From contig NC_091013.1 in the NCBI RefSeq assembly GCF_041296385.1, positions 7,082,001-7,146,000 on the forward strand: a stretch of 64,000 nt of DNA, given 5' to 3'. This DNA comes from Aphelocoma coerulescens. Taxonomy: Eukaryota; Chordata; Aves; Passeriformes; Corvidae. A model generated the notes under the pieces. The model worked only from the letters and a program-made list of their open reading frames with translations, was not told the DNA's origin and searched no databases. Each line of letters begins with the position of its first letter. The first letter of the stretch is position 1. Positions 1-12,680 of this stretch are shown in pieces. Made by a program: the position numbers and the translations under genes.

Positions 1-237
1 AAAAACTTGAGCTCCCAGCAAAGGGAGGACCTTTTATGTACATGCTTATCATCAACTTTACTCACTACCTTCTGCATGAAGAGGAAAGGAGGGCACTGCT
101 TCAAATTAAAGTGTCCTGAAATGAGGTTTTAAAGCAACCTGAAGAAGTGGTAGCAAAAATTTTTTGAAGAGTTATCATGGGTACTAGTGACCAATAACTT
201 GGTTTCTGGACTGCAGACATCAGAAACTATAGTAATT
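1..237. other. Unique sequence, nothing recognised
   Basis: Short AT-rich stretch at the window edge. I see no repeat family, splice-flanked frame or RNA gene in it. Confidence 0.5.
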
Positions 238-261
238 AAAAAAAAAAAAAAAAAAAAAAAA
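238..261 (+). repeat. Poly(A) run, 24 nt
   Basis: An uninterrupted run of 24 A. It could be the tail of an old retrocopy, but no recognisable retrocopy body precedes it and no flanking duplication is obvious, so it is annotated only as a homopolymer. Confidence 0.9.
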
Positions 262-2998
262 GATGTGTGAGGAATATCAAGGAAAAGACAGCATGGCTTT
301 TGCAAAGGGCAGTCATATATCACACAGCCTCACATATCACACAGTTCTCAGAAGAGGTGAGGAGCAAAAAATCATTAGAGCTCATACAGTCCTTTTGTAT
401 TGCCCAAAAAATGGCAATGAGTCATTGCCATTGCCATGAGTTAACAGCCCTTACAAAAACTAAACATTCACAGTATAAATGACAATAATCAATTAGCAGA
501 TGCTTAAAAATAGGAAAAAAAAAAAAAAAGGAAGAAAATATAAGAATAATTAGATTCTTCACAGTCTAATACTGTCACTTATGGTGCTACTAATGGATTG
601 GACCTGGGCCCAGGGCTCCCCAACATATTCATAAATGTTGCAGGAAGTAGAGAAGAAGGGCAGTGATAACATTGGCTCCTGCAAAATTATTCATAAAAGG
701 CTGACCTAAAGCTGACTGTGAAGTATTTCAGGAGATCATAAGTGTTTGTGTTCAGCTCCATATTAGTAACTGCAGTGTGATGAAGGGTGACACAGCAACA
801 GGCAGTGCAGACATACAAGTGCATGTACAGGTATGTATGTACAGCCCATTGCATACAGTCACTTAGGTGGTAATTTACCTCTTGTCATCTAAGAATACTT
901 GGAGTCCTCCAGGATTCACCAAACACTTTGAATACCTGACACATCAATGCTCAGGAACTCAGAAACAAAGAATATTAAGAATTATCAGGAAAGGCAAAGA
1001 GAAGAAAAATCAAATAACATTATGCTACTGTACATTATTGCTGTACATTATGTACTTATTATTCATTTCACTCCATCTCAAAGAGATGTACTGGAACTAA
1101 GACAGAAATGGGAAGACCAAATTTACTCCACAGTTTTGTCACAAGGAGAGTGGATAGACTAGGTGACAGATAATACATAATAATAGACTAGATAATAGAG
1201 GACAGAGATGGAATATGCCTGAGATAGATATGAAGAATGGGAAGTGATCTATTCACTGTTTCTCACAATATAACAGCAGGTAGACTGATAATGAAATTAT
1301 CAACCATCAGTTTGAGAGCAGAGAGAAAAAAAGATCTTTTCACACAAGGCCAGGGAATTAATTCTCACAGGATCCTGTGGAAGCTACAGAATAAATTTGG
1401 TGTCAAGAGTCAGTGGGAGTCACTGAATGCAGGGCTACTCACATCTCTGACCTAGAAACATCCAACCCAGGTCAAAAAACTCCTTCAATGAGCAGTTCCC
1501 AAAGTTGCCAGTTTGTGCTGTAAGAAAAATCCCTGTGTATTTGTCCCTTCTCTGAAATTCTCTTTCTAACCAGCATTAAAGCCAGGTTCTAGAGGCCACC
1601 AGAAAACCTCACTGGGACACACATGTATTTTCAGTTTTAGTGCACTTTAATAAAATTACATCATAAAAAAATCTTGAAATGTCTCCAGTGTATTTCCATA
1701 ACTCAGATTTTTCTCCTCTAGAAAAAAAGAAAGAAAGAGAAAAGAAGACACACAATTTCCCTGTTTGTGTTCTTGGGTTGAGCTCTTTTCCTCACAAAAT
1801 ATTAGTTGCTGACAATCCTAGTTTTGCTACTGGTACCCCCAGTTCATTTGCAGAAGTAATCACTTCACTCTGCCTGCAAATGCAGGAGTCTGCCCTTTTT
1901 CCTCCATTTATTAAAACAAATAAATGAACAAACCCCACAATTAGGTAAGGTCTGGACTATTATGTAAAAAATCACATCCTCAGATGAAATAAATTACTGT
2001 AACTTTATTGGCTTCAGTGGAGCTGTGGCAATTTACAGCAGCTGAATATTGCTTCAGCACTATGATTCAAGTTATCAAGAACATGAAATGCTGCAATATT
2101 GATTCAGAAAAGTCTATTTGAATTTATTTTTCTAAATTAATTTGCTCCCAGATTCATTAAACATAGTTGGGAAATATTTCTAGAATGCACATTAAGGGCA
2201 AAAATGTAGACTGGAGTCCAAACTCACCAATGCATTTAGGCAATCTGAGGCATTTTTAGGCTTTTTTATGAGACCCTCATGGCATAGGATGGTATCAGTT
2301 CCCTATTTGACAAATATCATTCATATGGATTTTTTTAATGAAGGCCCAAATATTACTGCTGTAATTTTTTTATAATGATAATATTCCAGTAGCAGTCACA
2401 GGGAGTTTTCCCCAACAGACCTATGGACATACCCTGCCTTGAGATTTCTCAATTTACAGACAAGATAGAGAGGGTTCATGGAAATTCTCCCTTCAGACAA
2501 ACCTTGGCCAGTGACCCTTTTGCCCTTTCCATTGTATAATGGTTAATTTCCTCCAGGTATCCCAGTAAAAATGGTTCTTGAGAAGGACCATGAAGAGGAA
2601 ATGACCTTGTGACTGAGTTTTTCTCAGCCAATCCACCCATAAAGTCAAGGTTGAAGACAGCATAAAGGGTTGTATTGAGATTGCCATAAACACGTCATTT
2701 ACTCCTTGTAGCCTCTTTTCCCCAATAATTGTGAAGTCTGGCAGCAATGCTGGCACCAGGATTTGCTCCTTTCTCTCTTAAATCTCTTTACAGCACCAAC
2801 ACCTGATTTATGTGCACCACAGTCAGTCTTGGATAAAAGAAGCACCCAGGAAGTCACCTCTAGCGAGGCAGAAGGGGCAGGACACAATGTGGTGATGCTG
2901 GGGATTATAGGACATTTCAATTTAAAGCATGTTAATGATAAAGGTGGTGACTTTATGCTGCCAACAGTGATTTGGGGCTCCTGTTGGGCAGGGAGGAG
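262..2998. other. Non-coding unique sequence
   Basis: About 2.7 kb of AT-rich DNA with only short chance open frames, none with recognisable protein content. A second A-rich run lies near 517-530. No mobile element or conserved motif was recognised. Confidence 0.5.
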
Positions 2999-3049
2999 CA
3001 GGAGGATAACTTGGGGCAAGCAGAGGCACAGCCCCAAGTTATCCTCCTG
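2999..3049. repeat. Perfect 19-bp inverted repeat with 13-nt loop
   Basis: The left arm (2999-3017) is CAGGAGGATAACTTGGGGC and the right arm (3031-3049) is its exact reverse complement; 13 nt separate them. As RNA or single-stranded DNA this would form a stable 19-bp hairpin. It is not part of any repeat I recognise. The stem is short for a typical animal pri-miRNA (about 33 bp), so no miRNA is claimed. Confidence 0.9.
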
Positions 3050-4209
3050 TGTTACTCGAGGACTGAGGCAAGGAAGGCTTAGATGAGAGTTTGGGGGTGG
3101 AATTCAAAGCTGGGATGCCTAAAATACCATAAAATAAATTACTCTAAAAGAAAACTGGAAAGCTTTCATGTAGCTGCAGTGCCAAGAAGGCATGGCTCAA
3201 GATGAGGGAGGAGGATCTCATCATTTTGGATGTGACACAACTTCTCTCTCCCAGCGCTCCATTTATGAAGTGCCAGTCATATTTCATTTCTAATGCTTGT
3301 CTTGGTTGTAAGTACCCAGCTGTAAATTTGCTGGGTGATAGCCTTTAGACATGTGCATATGCATGTATGCACACAGGTTTTTATAACAGAGTCCAATTTT
3401 TAGCTGAGCCTCTTGAAAATACTGTAAACCAAGCTTCAGTTTATCAATAAAGCATGATTGTAAAATTGTGGGCCTGAAAGACATTAAAATTATAAGACTG
3501 TCAACAATAAAAAGGAAAAATAGATTAGAAAAATAGAAAAGTAGAGAATATCTGAGATAAATATAGTGAAGACAGTGTTGTCTTCTCTTTACCTACATGT
3601 AGTTTTGACTCCCATACGGTCCTCAAAGATAAGTTTATATTAAAAATTTTTGAGAATCTGGGTCTTACGCATTAGGAGTCTGCATGTTTTAATATTATTT
3701 GTATCCTTACTAGCCTTTTTTTTCCTGTTATGGTATTTGCAAGTGGCACCATAAGCAAGCGAGGGAGGGGGACAGTTTTTCTCCACTCTCTATGTATTTA
3801 TCTTGTATGTTTGGCAACATTTGGAACCAGACCAAAACGAATTTAAGTCAATACTCAGTTTTGTTTGTTCCCTTTATAGCCCATTTCTCCTCTTGGTTTG
3901 CGTGGGTATTTCCAATAGTGACAGAGAAGGGAAAATATTTCAAAGCAAAGCAAAGTGTGGTTATATAACAGCAAACAAAGGCAGGAGGCTTCAAGGGGAA
4001 AATGTGACTCCTGAAAATAATTTTAAGAACTTATCTTTACACAAACTGCTACACACAGTAATATAATTACAGAAGTACAAACCCACCACACACATACCAA
4101 TGCACAGAGAAAATACAATTATATCAGTGCTTTTATGAGCATAGCTTGCTTTATTACAGAAAGAGGAAAAAGATGTGATGGTACCAAACCTGTGCATTGT
4201 ACATCCATG

Positions 4210-4238
4210 ATATTATTATTATTGTTGTTGTTGTTGTT
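4210..4238 (+). repeat. (ATT)n/(GTT)n trinucleotide microsatellite
   Basis: About four ATT-type units pass directly into about five GTT units and then into AT-rich sequence. Short compound microsatellite. Confidence 0.8.
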
Positions 4239-6517
4239 ATTTATTAACAATAATAATGATAATATAGAAATAGAAATAATAACAATCTCAAACATTTTCA
4301 CCCCTCAGGCATGCAGTCAAACTGGTAGAAACAGCAGATATAGAGTAATGCTATCTTCCCTGCACCCCCACACCCCCCTTATTTTAAGGTTCTTTCTCTT
4401 CTGAGATCTTGAATTGTCATAAGGTTGCAGGGTGGCCAGCCCACCCACAGGAGAGAGATTTGGTTCTACTGATAAGCTGTTTTTAAGTGGTTTGACTCCA
4501 AAGTGTGTGCTTGGCTTCTTTGTGGCAGCTGTTGGAGGTGAGGACTGCAGAGCTCCAGCAGCTGTCAACACAACCCACACAGCAGTATAATAGTTAGGGG
4601 AAAATTGCTGAAATTAAATAGACTATGTTGAGTTAAAAGCACTTTTCTAATTCAGCCTTTGGAGGTGTGTATCTTCCTAATGGCTTGTTGTAACTATGGG
4701 AACAAGGGCTTTCCCCTCTCCCCCAGGTTTTGCCTTTGACTGCAACACAGCTCCTTGTGGTTCTTTGAGCTGGTGGAGACAGCAGCATAAATACTTCTGT
4801 GGCAATACATGCACAGCCACCTAGAGAGAATGAAAAGGCTGATTCTCTTCTTGGTGGCAGGCACAGTGTTAGACAACAGTTAACTGATTGTAATTGATAA
4901 TTTGTTCCACTCGGGTTTATTGCCTTATTTGCTCTTTCCTTCTCTCCCTTCTTTTAAGTATGGAGGATCTTAAACCTATCAAAGGTTTTGATGTCTCTTG
5001 AAAAAAAACAGCAAAGTTGGAAAGCATTTGGCAGTGCAATTAGTAATGTTAAATCAGTGTGAATTCAAATCATTTAACTTGCTCCTTTAGCAGCTGATAC
5101 CAGGAATACAAATTAGAAGGTGAAACTAAAATTGAACTATTGAAACTGGAAATCATCAAAACAAAAGACCTTGAGTTTCAGACTGAGGAGAACAGAGACT
5201 TCTTTTAATATGGGAAGAAATAAAAAAGAGGGGGCCAGAACATGAGTTTAATGAGCACATTTTCTTTCCTTTGGAGGACTGGCAGCTCTGCAGAGTGGGA
5301 CTGAGGATGGTTGCAGGGGCACAATGAGCGCTCTCACCCTTTTCCTTCTGTTGTGATCAACACCCAGCTCACTGCTCAGCAAACAGGAAGAGCACAATAA
5401 CTGCTGTGTCATGGATGACTCTTCTCCACATCCACCTCCCTCTGGAGAAGGGAAGTGTGCGCACCAAATATCGCTGAATGTTGCTGAGGAAGGGTTGTGC
5501 TGCCATTCGCAGGGATGTTGTACCTGAAAGGAGACACTGCAGCCTTTATCTCTGCCCCAGGCACATCACTTCCTACATCTGAGAGTGAAAGGATGCCACA
5601 GGAGTGGATTTTTTTTCTTCCTCTCACTTCTTTGATTTAAACAATGTCATAGCTGAAGGAGAGCAAAACAGCTGATTCCTCTGAGTACTGCAACCATGCA
5701 CGGCTGCATTTTATGTGCAGTATCTCCCAGCCAGAGTCACTGTGCTCAAAGCCTTAGGGCTCTGTTTCCCTACTCTTTTCTCCTGGCAGAGATGCACACA
5801 ACCACATTTCCCAGTTCACACTTCATACCTTCCAACTTGAAAAGCATTTTCTACTCTCATTTTTATTCTCAATTTTTCCTTCTATCTTCCATCTAATTTT
5901 ACCTTGAATACTTTTTTACCAGAAAGTTGAATCAGATCAAATGAGCTTTGCATTTTGGTTTGAAGTTGATGAGTTCATTGTTATCCTGAGGCCTTCTCAG
6001 GACTTCTAAGCTTGGGGTATGTGCAGAAAAACTACTTACTTCATATCCCTGTAAGCTTCATCATGAGTCTTGCACTTCTTGACATCTTGTCAGTGGCTAA
6101 GCTGTTGAAAGCAGTCTGTGGAGGAGGAGTAGGGGAGCCAGTGGAGATGGGGGTTTGGTGGCCAGGGCCAGTGCCACGAGACCCAGCGGGATGCTGTGTC
6201 CTAAAGAAGTCCAATCCACAGACTGTGTTGGGTTAATGCAGAGTCTCACTGACAGATCTTATGTTTTATTGGCAGTCTAGCTTCTGTTTACTAATTTCTG
6301 AAACCATGGTGGGAAGAGAGAAAAATACCTAAGACTGAACTGTTTATTGCCCTCCACGTGAGCTGCCAGGTGAGCAGTAGCAAGACATGAAGAAAAAGCA
6401 GTTTAGAGGCTAAATTTATTCAACTGTCATATGAATGTCCTGCCAGAGCCTCTATTTGACCTCCCTGGTTGTCAGAGTCTTCTTGAAAGCCTTAAGAAGC
6501 TCTTGGATGAACTTGCT

Positions 6518-6575
6518 ATGAATCATAGAAAAATTTAGGAGTTGGGCCTCTTTGTCCAGCCCAGTTTCCTCCATG
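6518..6575 (-). mobile_element. Possible CR1 LINE 3'-end stub
   Basis: The block begins with GAATCATAGAA, the reverse complement of the terminal repeat of avian CR1, and runs on with TTGGGCCTC- and GTCCAGCCC-like text that resembles a decayed minus-strand CR1 end. Similarity is lost after about 60 bp. It could be chance. Confidence 0.3.
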
Positions 6576-8851
6576 TATCCCACCTTCTTTGTCATGATGC
6601 TGCACAACCAACATCACTCATACCAGGTGGCTCAGGCCCTTTCTACAAGGCTCTGAAGTCACACACTGTAAAGCCACAGAGCATTTATGAGCAGCCTAAA
6701 TCTTGGATCCAGCCCACAGGAAAAGGATTTAAGATGCTTCTCCAGCTTCAAAGTGCACCATGTCCTGGGAAGCTCAGGAGCAAGGGAGGTGTAACCTAGG
6801 AGATTCTGCTGCTTTCTGCAAAACTGGAGACCATATGAAACCTTGTGTCTCAGCACCCAAAATGTCTCACCCGAGGCAGCAGCGAAGAACTCAGTAGAGG
6901 TTTGCACCCCACGCTTTTTCCTGCAGATTACTCAGTTTCCATAAATACCTCTGCATAGGAAGGCTGTGTTAAGACTCTCGCACATCAGAGGGAATTTCAG
7001 AACCAGGCTAAGCAGGTGTGAAACTACTGATAACTTCCACCTGCGCCCTAATCTCCACTTGTCTCCAGTGTAACCATATCACAGCAAAGTACTCTTGGGG
7101 ACACGTGTCATGATGCTGCTCCAAAGGTGCTCTGTCAAGGAGAAAATGTCTGTTTCATTGTTTGGTTGTGCATGACAGTCCATGGAGGAGCTTCTCTATA
7201 TAATGCTTTAAATGAGGAAATCAGTAGAGTGGCCCCCTTTCTCAGTTTAATTTGGTTTTTAATTCTTCACAAAGTTCCTGCTAAGGAATACTAATACCAC
7301 AATGGAGAGCAAATCACTCCAGTGTGTCACACAAAGTCAAACCTTTTCATCTGACCTGAGAGATAATTCCTCTAAACAATATCACTATAGTCAAAAGGAA
7401 TTATAATTAATTCACACAGAGAGAATATAATTAGCATTCTTAGAAAAGAACTGGCTGCTGATGTACTTACTGCCTTATGAAAAGATTTTTCTTTGGAGTG
7501 ATAGGAATAAACTAAGAGGCCTGAAAATCCCTTTTTATTAGTCTCAAGTGCAGGATGAACACATTTACCACTTGCCAGGCAGCTTTTTGGAAGTTTGATA
7601 TATGAAAAAGCTGTACATCAAATAAAAATACGGAGTTGTCTATTACAGAAGTTGTGTCCTTCTGTGTTAGTAGCTGAAGAACAAGCAATCCTCTCCATCT
7701 TCATGTCCATCTATGCAGTCAAGTTCAAATTGATTCTTAGATTGATTTATAGATATGATGTCAAAAAACCTGGGAGGCTGTTGCAGGGACACACATTTGT
7801 ATCAACTACAATGTCATCAGCTGGGCCTGTATTATTTTTTCCCCAGCAATCACACTGCTTGTTTAGTAGAGGGAGCCCTACCCACAGTCCTGGTGGACAT
7901 TTATTTCTCCCTTGAAATGTTTAAGCAGCAATGGTTTCGGTGAAGACTGGATGGCAAAGAACAAACTGGGAATTCATCTGGTAGGGAAGGGCATTAATTC
8001 ACAAACCACCTCACTCTAATTTTGAAAGTCAACCGCAATAATTAAACAACAAAGCTTAAAGAATATGAACCAAGGAAATTCTGTTGCCATGCATTTACGT
8101 CAACCTATTAGGACAACAGGATTGTGCAATTTTCCTGGCCCAAAACATGCATAAATGAGTTGTCAAATTTCTCCAAATGCTTTGGCTAAAATAATTGTGA
8201 TTTTTTTTCCCATGGAAATGCTGAAATATTTGTTTAATATTGATCCAGCATTTTGCAACGACATTTCATTTATTAAATTTACCCTCAAATAAAACTCAAA
8301 AGGGTGAAAAAATGTAGGCCAAGGAAACAAACAGATTTTTCTGAATCACAAGCAAATATCTAGTTGGACTTGGAATAAAATAAACATTGTTTTTGCTGAA
8401 GCACAAGACCTGTGGGTAAATTAGAACTCTACTTCCCCAGTTCAGTTCATGAAAGTCAATTCAATTATTTTTACAGATTTATTTGTAACATAATATATTA
8501 ATCAGACCTCAAAAGCTCAACTGATCTATTTGTTCCATAAATTCTAGACTGTAAAAACCTGCTTGCTAGCACTGATTTTGATGAATGAATGATGCAGTCC
8601 TGTAAGAATGTAGTTGGAATTCTGTTGTCCACATGTTGTGAATAAAGGCTTAACCCTCTTGTATCACTTCTCTATACAAACTGGCTGGGAAGGAGTAAAA
8701 AAATTTGCCTCTGTGTCTATCAGACCAGCTGAAAAAAAAACAAAAACCAATGGCATGCTTGCAACATTGTTTTAAAGTTAATCTGTTTCTTCTGGCACCA
8801 AACTGGAGGGGTGAGTACAAGTGATATGAAGAGGAATAAAACGTGACAAAG

Positions 8852-8986
8852 GGCATCCCTGAAGTGTCCAAGGCCAGGCTGGATGGGCAACCTGGTCCAG
8901 TGGGAGGTGTCCCTGCCCATGGCAGGGCGATGGAACTGGATGATCTTTAAGGTTCCTTCCAGCCCAAACCATTCTATGATTCTATG
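8852..8986 (+). mobile_element. CR1 LINE, 5'-truncated 3' end
   Basis: Contains the typical avian CR1 3' UTR order: a CATCCCTGAAGTGTCCAAGG-like start, a GGCTGGATGGG segment, GATCTTTAAGGTTCCTTCC, and finally two tandem ATTCTATG units at 8971-8986. CR1 elements lack poly(A) tails and end in such 8-bp repeats. Only about 135 bp of the element is present, with no coding sequence. Confidence 0.92.
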
Positions 8987-10790
8987 CAAATCTTTCCTCA
9001 TCTGGTACCTCAAAGAGCTGACTTAGCCAGATTATAGGTCTTTGTACTTTAATTCTTCTAGGTCAATGCACTTACTGATTTCTTCATGGTTTTGGCAACT
9101 TGCACCCCAACAGCGTTGGGTTCTCTTCTCTGTCATGCTGCTCAGGGGAGCAGTAATTTTGGTTAAATATATCAGTTTAATTTTTGGGCTTTGGAATGTG
9201 TCTCCCTTTTCAATCTTCATCCTAGAGACAACTCAAAGGTTTTAGACCCTAAATGTGCAGCACATAAAACCCAACTAAAATATGAGTATAGAGTGCAAGA
9301 AATACCCTCTGCACTCCAGGTCAGGTGGGATGGAAGGTGTCTCTTTAAACAGACATTTCTAGCTGTTTGCACAGATTTTCAGATTTCCAGATTTTCCACT
9401 ATCATTTGCTATCAGCATCCATTTAATCTTCCCCATGCTTTCTTTAAAGGTGGTCTTTTATTCATAATTTAATCCCAGGAACTCCATCCCTAATCGTTTG
9501 CCCAAAAGTGACAAGAAAGCATAGGTACACATATTATTTGAAAAAGTGACACACAAAGTGATGGAAGGAGATTTAAGTTCTTTATCAAATCAACTATTTT
9601 GTGAATAGTAAAAAACTGTGCACATACCAAACAGCAAAAAAAGGGGTTTGTAATGCAGCAATAATTGTTTTTGCTAGGAAAAAGCAGCTGAATCAATAAG
9701 CACTAAGGTTGCAGACTGGTTTTACTAATTGATCTCATGATCTGGGCAACTTCTAAGCAACACAGTTACTACTGCTGGCCTTTAAAAAAAGTTGCACTTG
9801 TTCTGAAGAGCTACTAAATAACTAAAACAATACTGTTATTTTTAAAGGTCTCCTAATTCTGCCATTTCAAATCGATGTTAATCGTTTGAGGTTGCTGCCT
9901 TTGTGAGGAAATGTTCAGGATATGTTAATGCAGTTCAGCTTGGTGCTCTTCTATCCAGGAAGCCATTTTAGAAGTCACTTGACTCAGACAGACTTTCACA
10001 CAAGGTTTTACATATTTAATGCCAGGTCTGGTCTCCACCATGACTTAGCAAGAAGCTGCATTTCTAGTTCTCTTCCATGGGTCTGTGTTTCCATTATGTA
10101 TGTTATAAAGGTGCATAAATTGGCATGGAAATCTAAAATATTCTCTATTTGCAAGGAGAACTTCATTCATAATGGATAGGGGATGTCTTTATGCTACAGT
10201 CAGGTATCAGATCTTTCACCAGGTGTTGCTTTCACCTTGATAAAGCTGACCTTGGACTGTTTACTGTCTGACCAGGTAGCAACCTGTATCGCTATGCCTG
10301 AGGGATGTGAGCATTTCCAAAGCACCTTTTGAAGTCAGCGATCATTTGTGGAAAGTATTAAAAACTGAGATCTTCATTAAGTATCAAGTGTATGAATTGC
10401 AATAAATCCTCAAGGGGGCATTTGAGTCTGGAGGAAGGCAAGGGAGAAAAAGAGTACGGTAGAGGAGACTTTCTCCAGCTCAGTATCCTTTTAGGGAAAA
10501 GCCATTCTTTAGACAGACCTTGTCAGGGAATCAGTTCCCATCTGACAGATGTGGAAACTGCCAGAGATCTTTTCCCTTGAAGGATATTGATAGAGGCTAT
10601 CTCAAGCTAGGAAAAAAGTATAGATATGTATTAAAAATGGAATTGCTGGTTTTACTTTTTCCTCTACAGCAGTCCACCATACACCTTGCTTAGTTTCCTA
10701 AGTTGGCTATACTGAATTATTTGCCCTTTACCATAAGGTCTAAGTAGTATCATGGATGACTATGAGGTGTCTGGCAAATCATGGAGAGAA
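8987..10790. other. Non-coding unique sequence
   Basis: About 1.8 kb of unique AT-rich DNA between a CR1 stub and a hexanucleotide array. No repeat family or coding signal recognised. Confidence 0.5.
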
Positions 10791-10955
10791 AGGGGAAGGG
10801 GAAGGGGAAGGGGAAGGGGAAGGGAGAGGGAGAGGGAGAGGGAGAGGGAGAGGGAGAGGGAGAGGGAGAGGGAGAGGGAGAGGGAGAGGGAGAGGGAGAG
10901 GGAGAGGGAGAGGGAGAGGGAGAGGGAGAGGGAGAGGGAGAGGGAGAGGGAGAGG
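10791..10955 (+). repeat. (GGGGAA)n then (GGGAGA)n hexanucleotide array
   Basis: About five AGGGGA units (10791-10821) are followed by about 22 nearly perfect GGGAGA units (10822-10955). All bases are purines on the plus strand. The long Arg/Glu, Gly/Arg and Ser/Pro open frames across it result from the repeat and are not genes. Confidence 0.97.
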
Positions 10956-12497
10956 ACTGAGCTGAGGCAGCTGGAAGCCTTAACGGGATCTCCCCAAGCC
11001 TTTCGTCTCTCTTTTCCTTACAGACACTGACAGTGTGAGCCCCAGTCTGACTGGTGATCACCAAGTCCCCTCATCTACCTCATTTTGTGAGCACACTGAG
11101 CTGTTACAGGTTTCCCTTCAAATGCCAAACCCAGCACTGGCCAGGTGAGCTGAGCTCCTGTTTCTCTGCACAGCTGGAGATCTGATAAAGAGACCTGGCT
11201 GTCTGAGCCCTGAGCATCCTTTAGACACTCACACCACCCAGCTCTGACTGTCACAACACAGCAGGGGGACAGGAAAGTGAGCAGGCAGGTTTCTGAGCTC
11301 ACTCTTAGCTGTAGGCAAAGACACGCTGAGCAGGAGAGAGGGAGAGGCAATCCAGTGCATGTATTCAGTTGGCAAACTGAAGAAACACCCACCAGTATTC
11401 AATTCTGAATGGATTATCCAGACATTTCCTTGGATAGTAACACAGGTTTGGAAACCAAGCATAGCTAACCATATGAATTAACAAAGAAAGAGAGTGCATA
11501 TTGCACTTTAGATTCTTTCTGTAAATGCTTTAACATGGTCTAAATAATCATTAAACTACATAATCTCCCTGAAACTTCAGACAAAGTAGGATTAAGTCCT
11601 TGTGAGGGGAAGAAGGGAACAGAAAAGCTGGTCCCAGTGTTGCTCACTGATTGCACTTTAGGAAATATTTGTCACCATGGCATTTTTTGGGAGAGTTTTT
11701 TGCCATTTGAGGCTCTTGCACAGAAGTGAAATCTGAGGGTTGCTTGTTCCACACGCTTCAAGAACCATCTTCTGAAGAGCAGCTTCCCGTGAGAGGCATG
11801 TAGCATTCACAGGCAGATGGGGCTCAGCTAGAAGGTTTCCAAAAGCTACCAAATCTGCTGGGTTCCTTGGAGCTACAAGGAGGCCTTAGAGAAACAAATG
11901 AGGCATTTCCACCTTTTCTGTTGTTCTGTATTATGTTTCTACTGTGCAGCCATTTAGACAAGTTGCTTCCTTTAAAGGCTCCTTCCACTCCTTCTGCTGA
12001 TGCCACGTTTAAAACCATGATCTCTCTGCAGTAGCAAGTAAGGGATGGGAGGGGGTGTGAAAGTAATGAGATCTTCAGAGGTTTCTTTCAAAAGCTGAAC
12101 AAAATCAGAATTTCTCCTTAATTGTTTTCAGCTATTTTTAAATCAATATAGAGCTGACTGAAAACACTTCTGATTAAGAGAAAATAAAAATCTGAGGTAT
12201 ATAAACACTCAAGAAAAAATATTAAGAGTTTAATTTTTAGAATGGGCGTGGTGGCATTCATTTTTAAATAATTTACAGAACAATTACGCATTTTATCATA
12301 TCAATCTCTAAAGAGAAAACTTATCACATTTCTCCACAGTGTTGATTAATATTTAGTTCTTTGGAGTGCTCTTAATTCAAACAACCAATTAAAATTAGTT
12401 TTTCTTCTGCCTGGTCATACTTGAATTTAATCTGATTTTAGCAGTATTGACAGAAAAAAATTCTGTTGATAATTCCCGATGTTTCAAACATGTTCAA
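10956..12497. other. Non-coding sequence containing a weak candidate exon
   Basis: Unique sequence between the purine satellite and a CR1 stub. The one item of note is the splice-flanked open segment at 11024-11144, listed separately. Nothing else recognised. Confidence 0.5.
11024..11144 (+). CDS. Weak candidate internal exon, unknown gene
   Basis: A pyrimidine-rich tract (about 11001-11020) ends in CAG at 11021-11023, and a GTGAGC donor-like site starts at 11145. Between them only one of three frames is open: after a two-base lead it reads T-D-S-V-S-P-S-L-T-G-D-H and onward for about 39 codons. The peptide matches no family I know and has no motif. Such acceptor/open frame/donor trios can arise by chance in 64 kb, and a purine satellite lies directly upstream. 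Treat it as a search target, not a gene. Confidence 0.2.
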
Positions 12498-12680
12498 AAT
12501 CATAGAATCATAAAATGTTGGGAGGGACAACAAATGCTGTAATGTCCCTTCCCTTGAGTAGGCAGGGACCTTCAAGATCATATAGTTCCAACCCCCCTGC
12601 TGTGGGTAGAGACACTTTCCACTAGGCCAGGCTGCTCAGAGCCATGTCCAACCTGGCCTTGAACATTTCCAGGGATGCTC
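12498..12680 (-). mobile_element. CR1 LINE 3' end, minus strand
   Basis: Opens with ATCATAGAATCATAAAATG, the reverse complement of the CR1 terminal repeat, followed by the reverse-complement landmarks AGGGACCTTCAAGATCAT, CCAACCCCCCTGC and CCAGGCTGCTCAGAGCC. It is a decayed, 5'-truncated element of about 180 bp. Confidence 0.9.

Larger units (their letters stand above)
3050..8851. other. Non-coding unique sequence with minor simple repeats
   Basis: About 5.8 kb without a recognisable gene. It holds the trinucleotide tract at 4210-4238, a weak CR1-like stub at 6518-6575 and an AT-rich stretch near 8030-8330 with the look of a conserved non-coding element (see findings). The open frames here are short and resemble no known protein. 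Confidence 0.5.

Noticed and set aside
238..261. Poly(A) run as a retrocopy tail
   Set aside because: No recognisable cDNA body upstream and no flanking duplication.
3255..3308. Small exon-like segment with CTCTCTCCCAG acceptor and GTAAGT donor
   Set aside because: Only about 17 codons open, with no distinctive peptide; judged chance.
10750..11064. Arg/Glu, Gly/Arg and Ser/Pro repeat frames on both strands
   Set aside because: Produced by the GGGAGA array.
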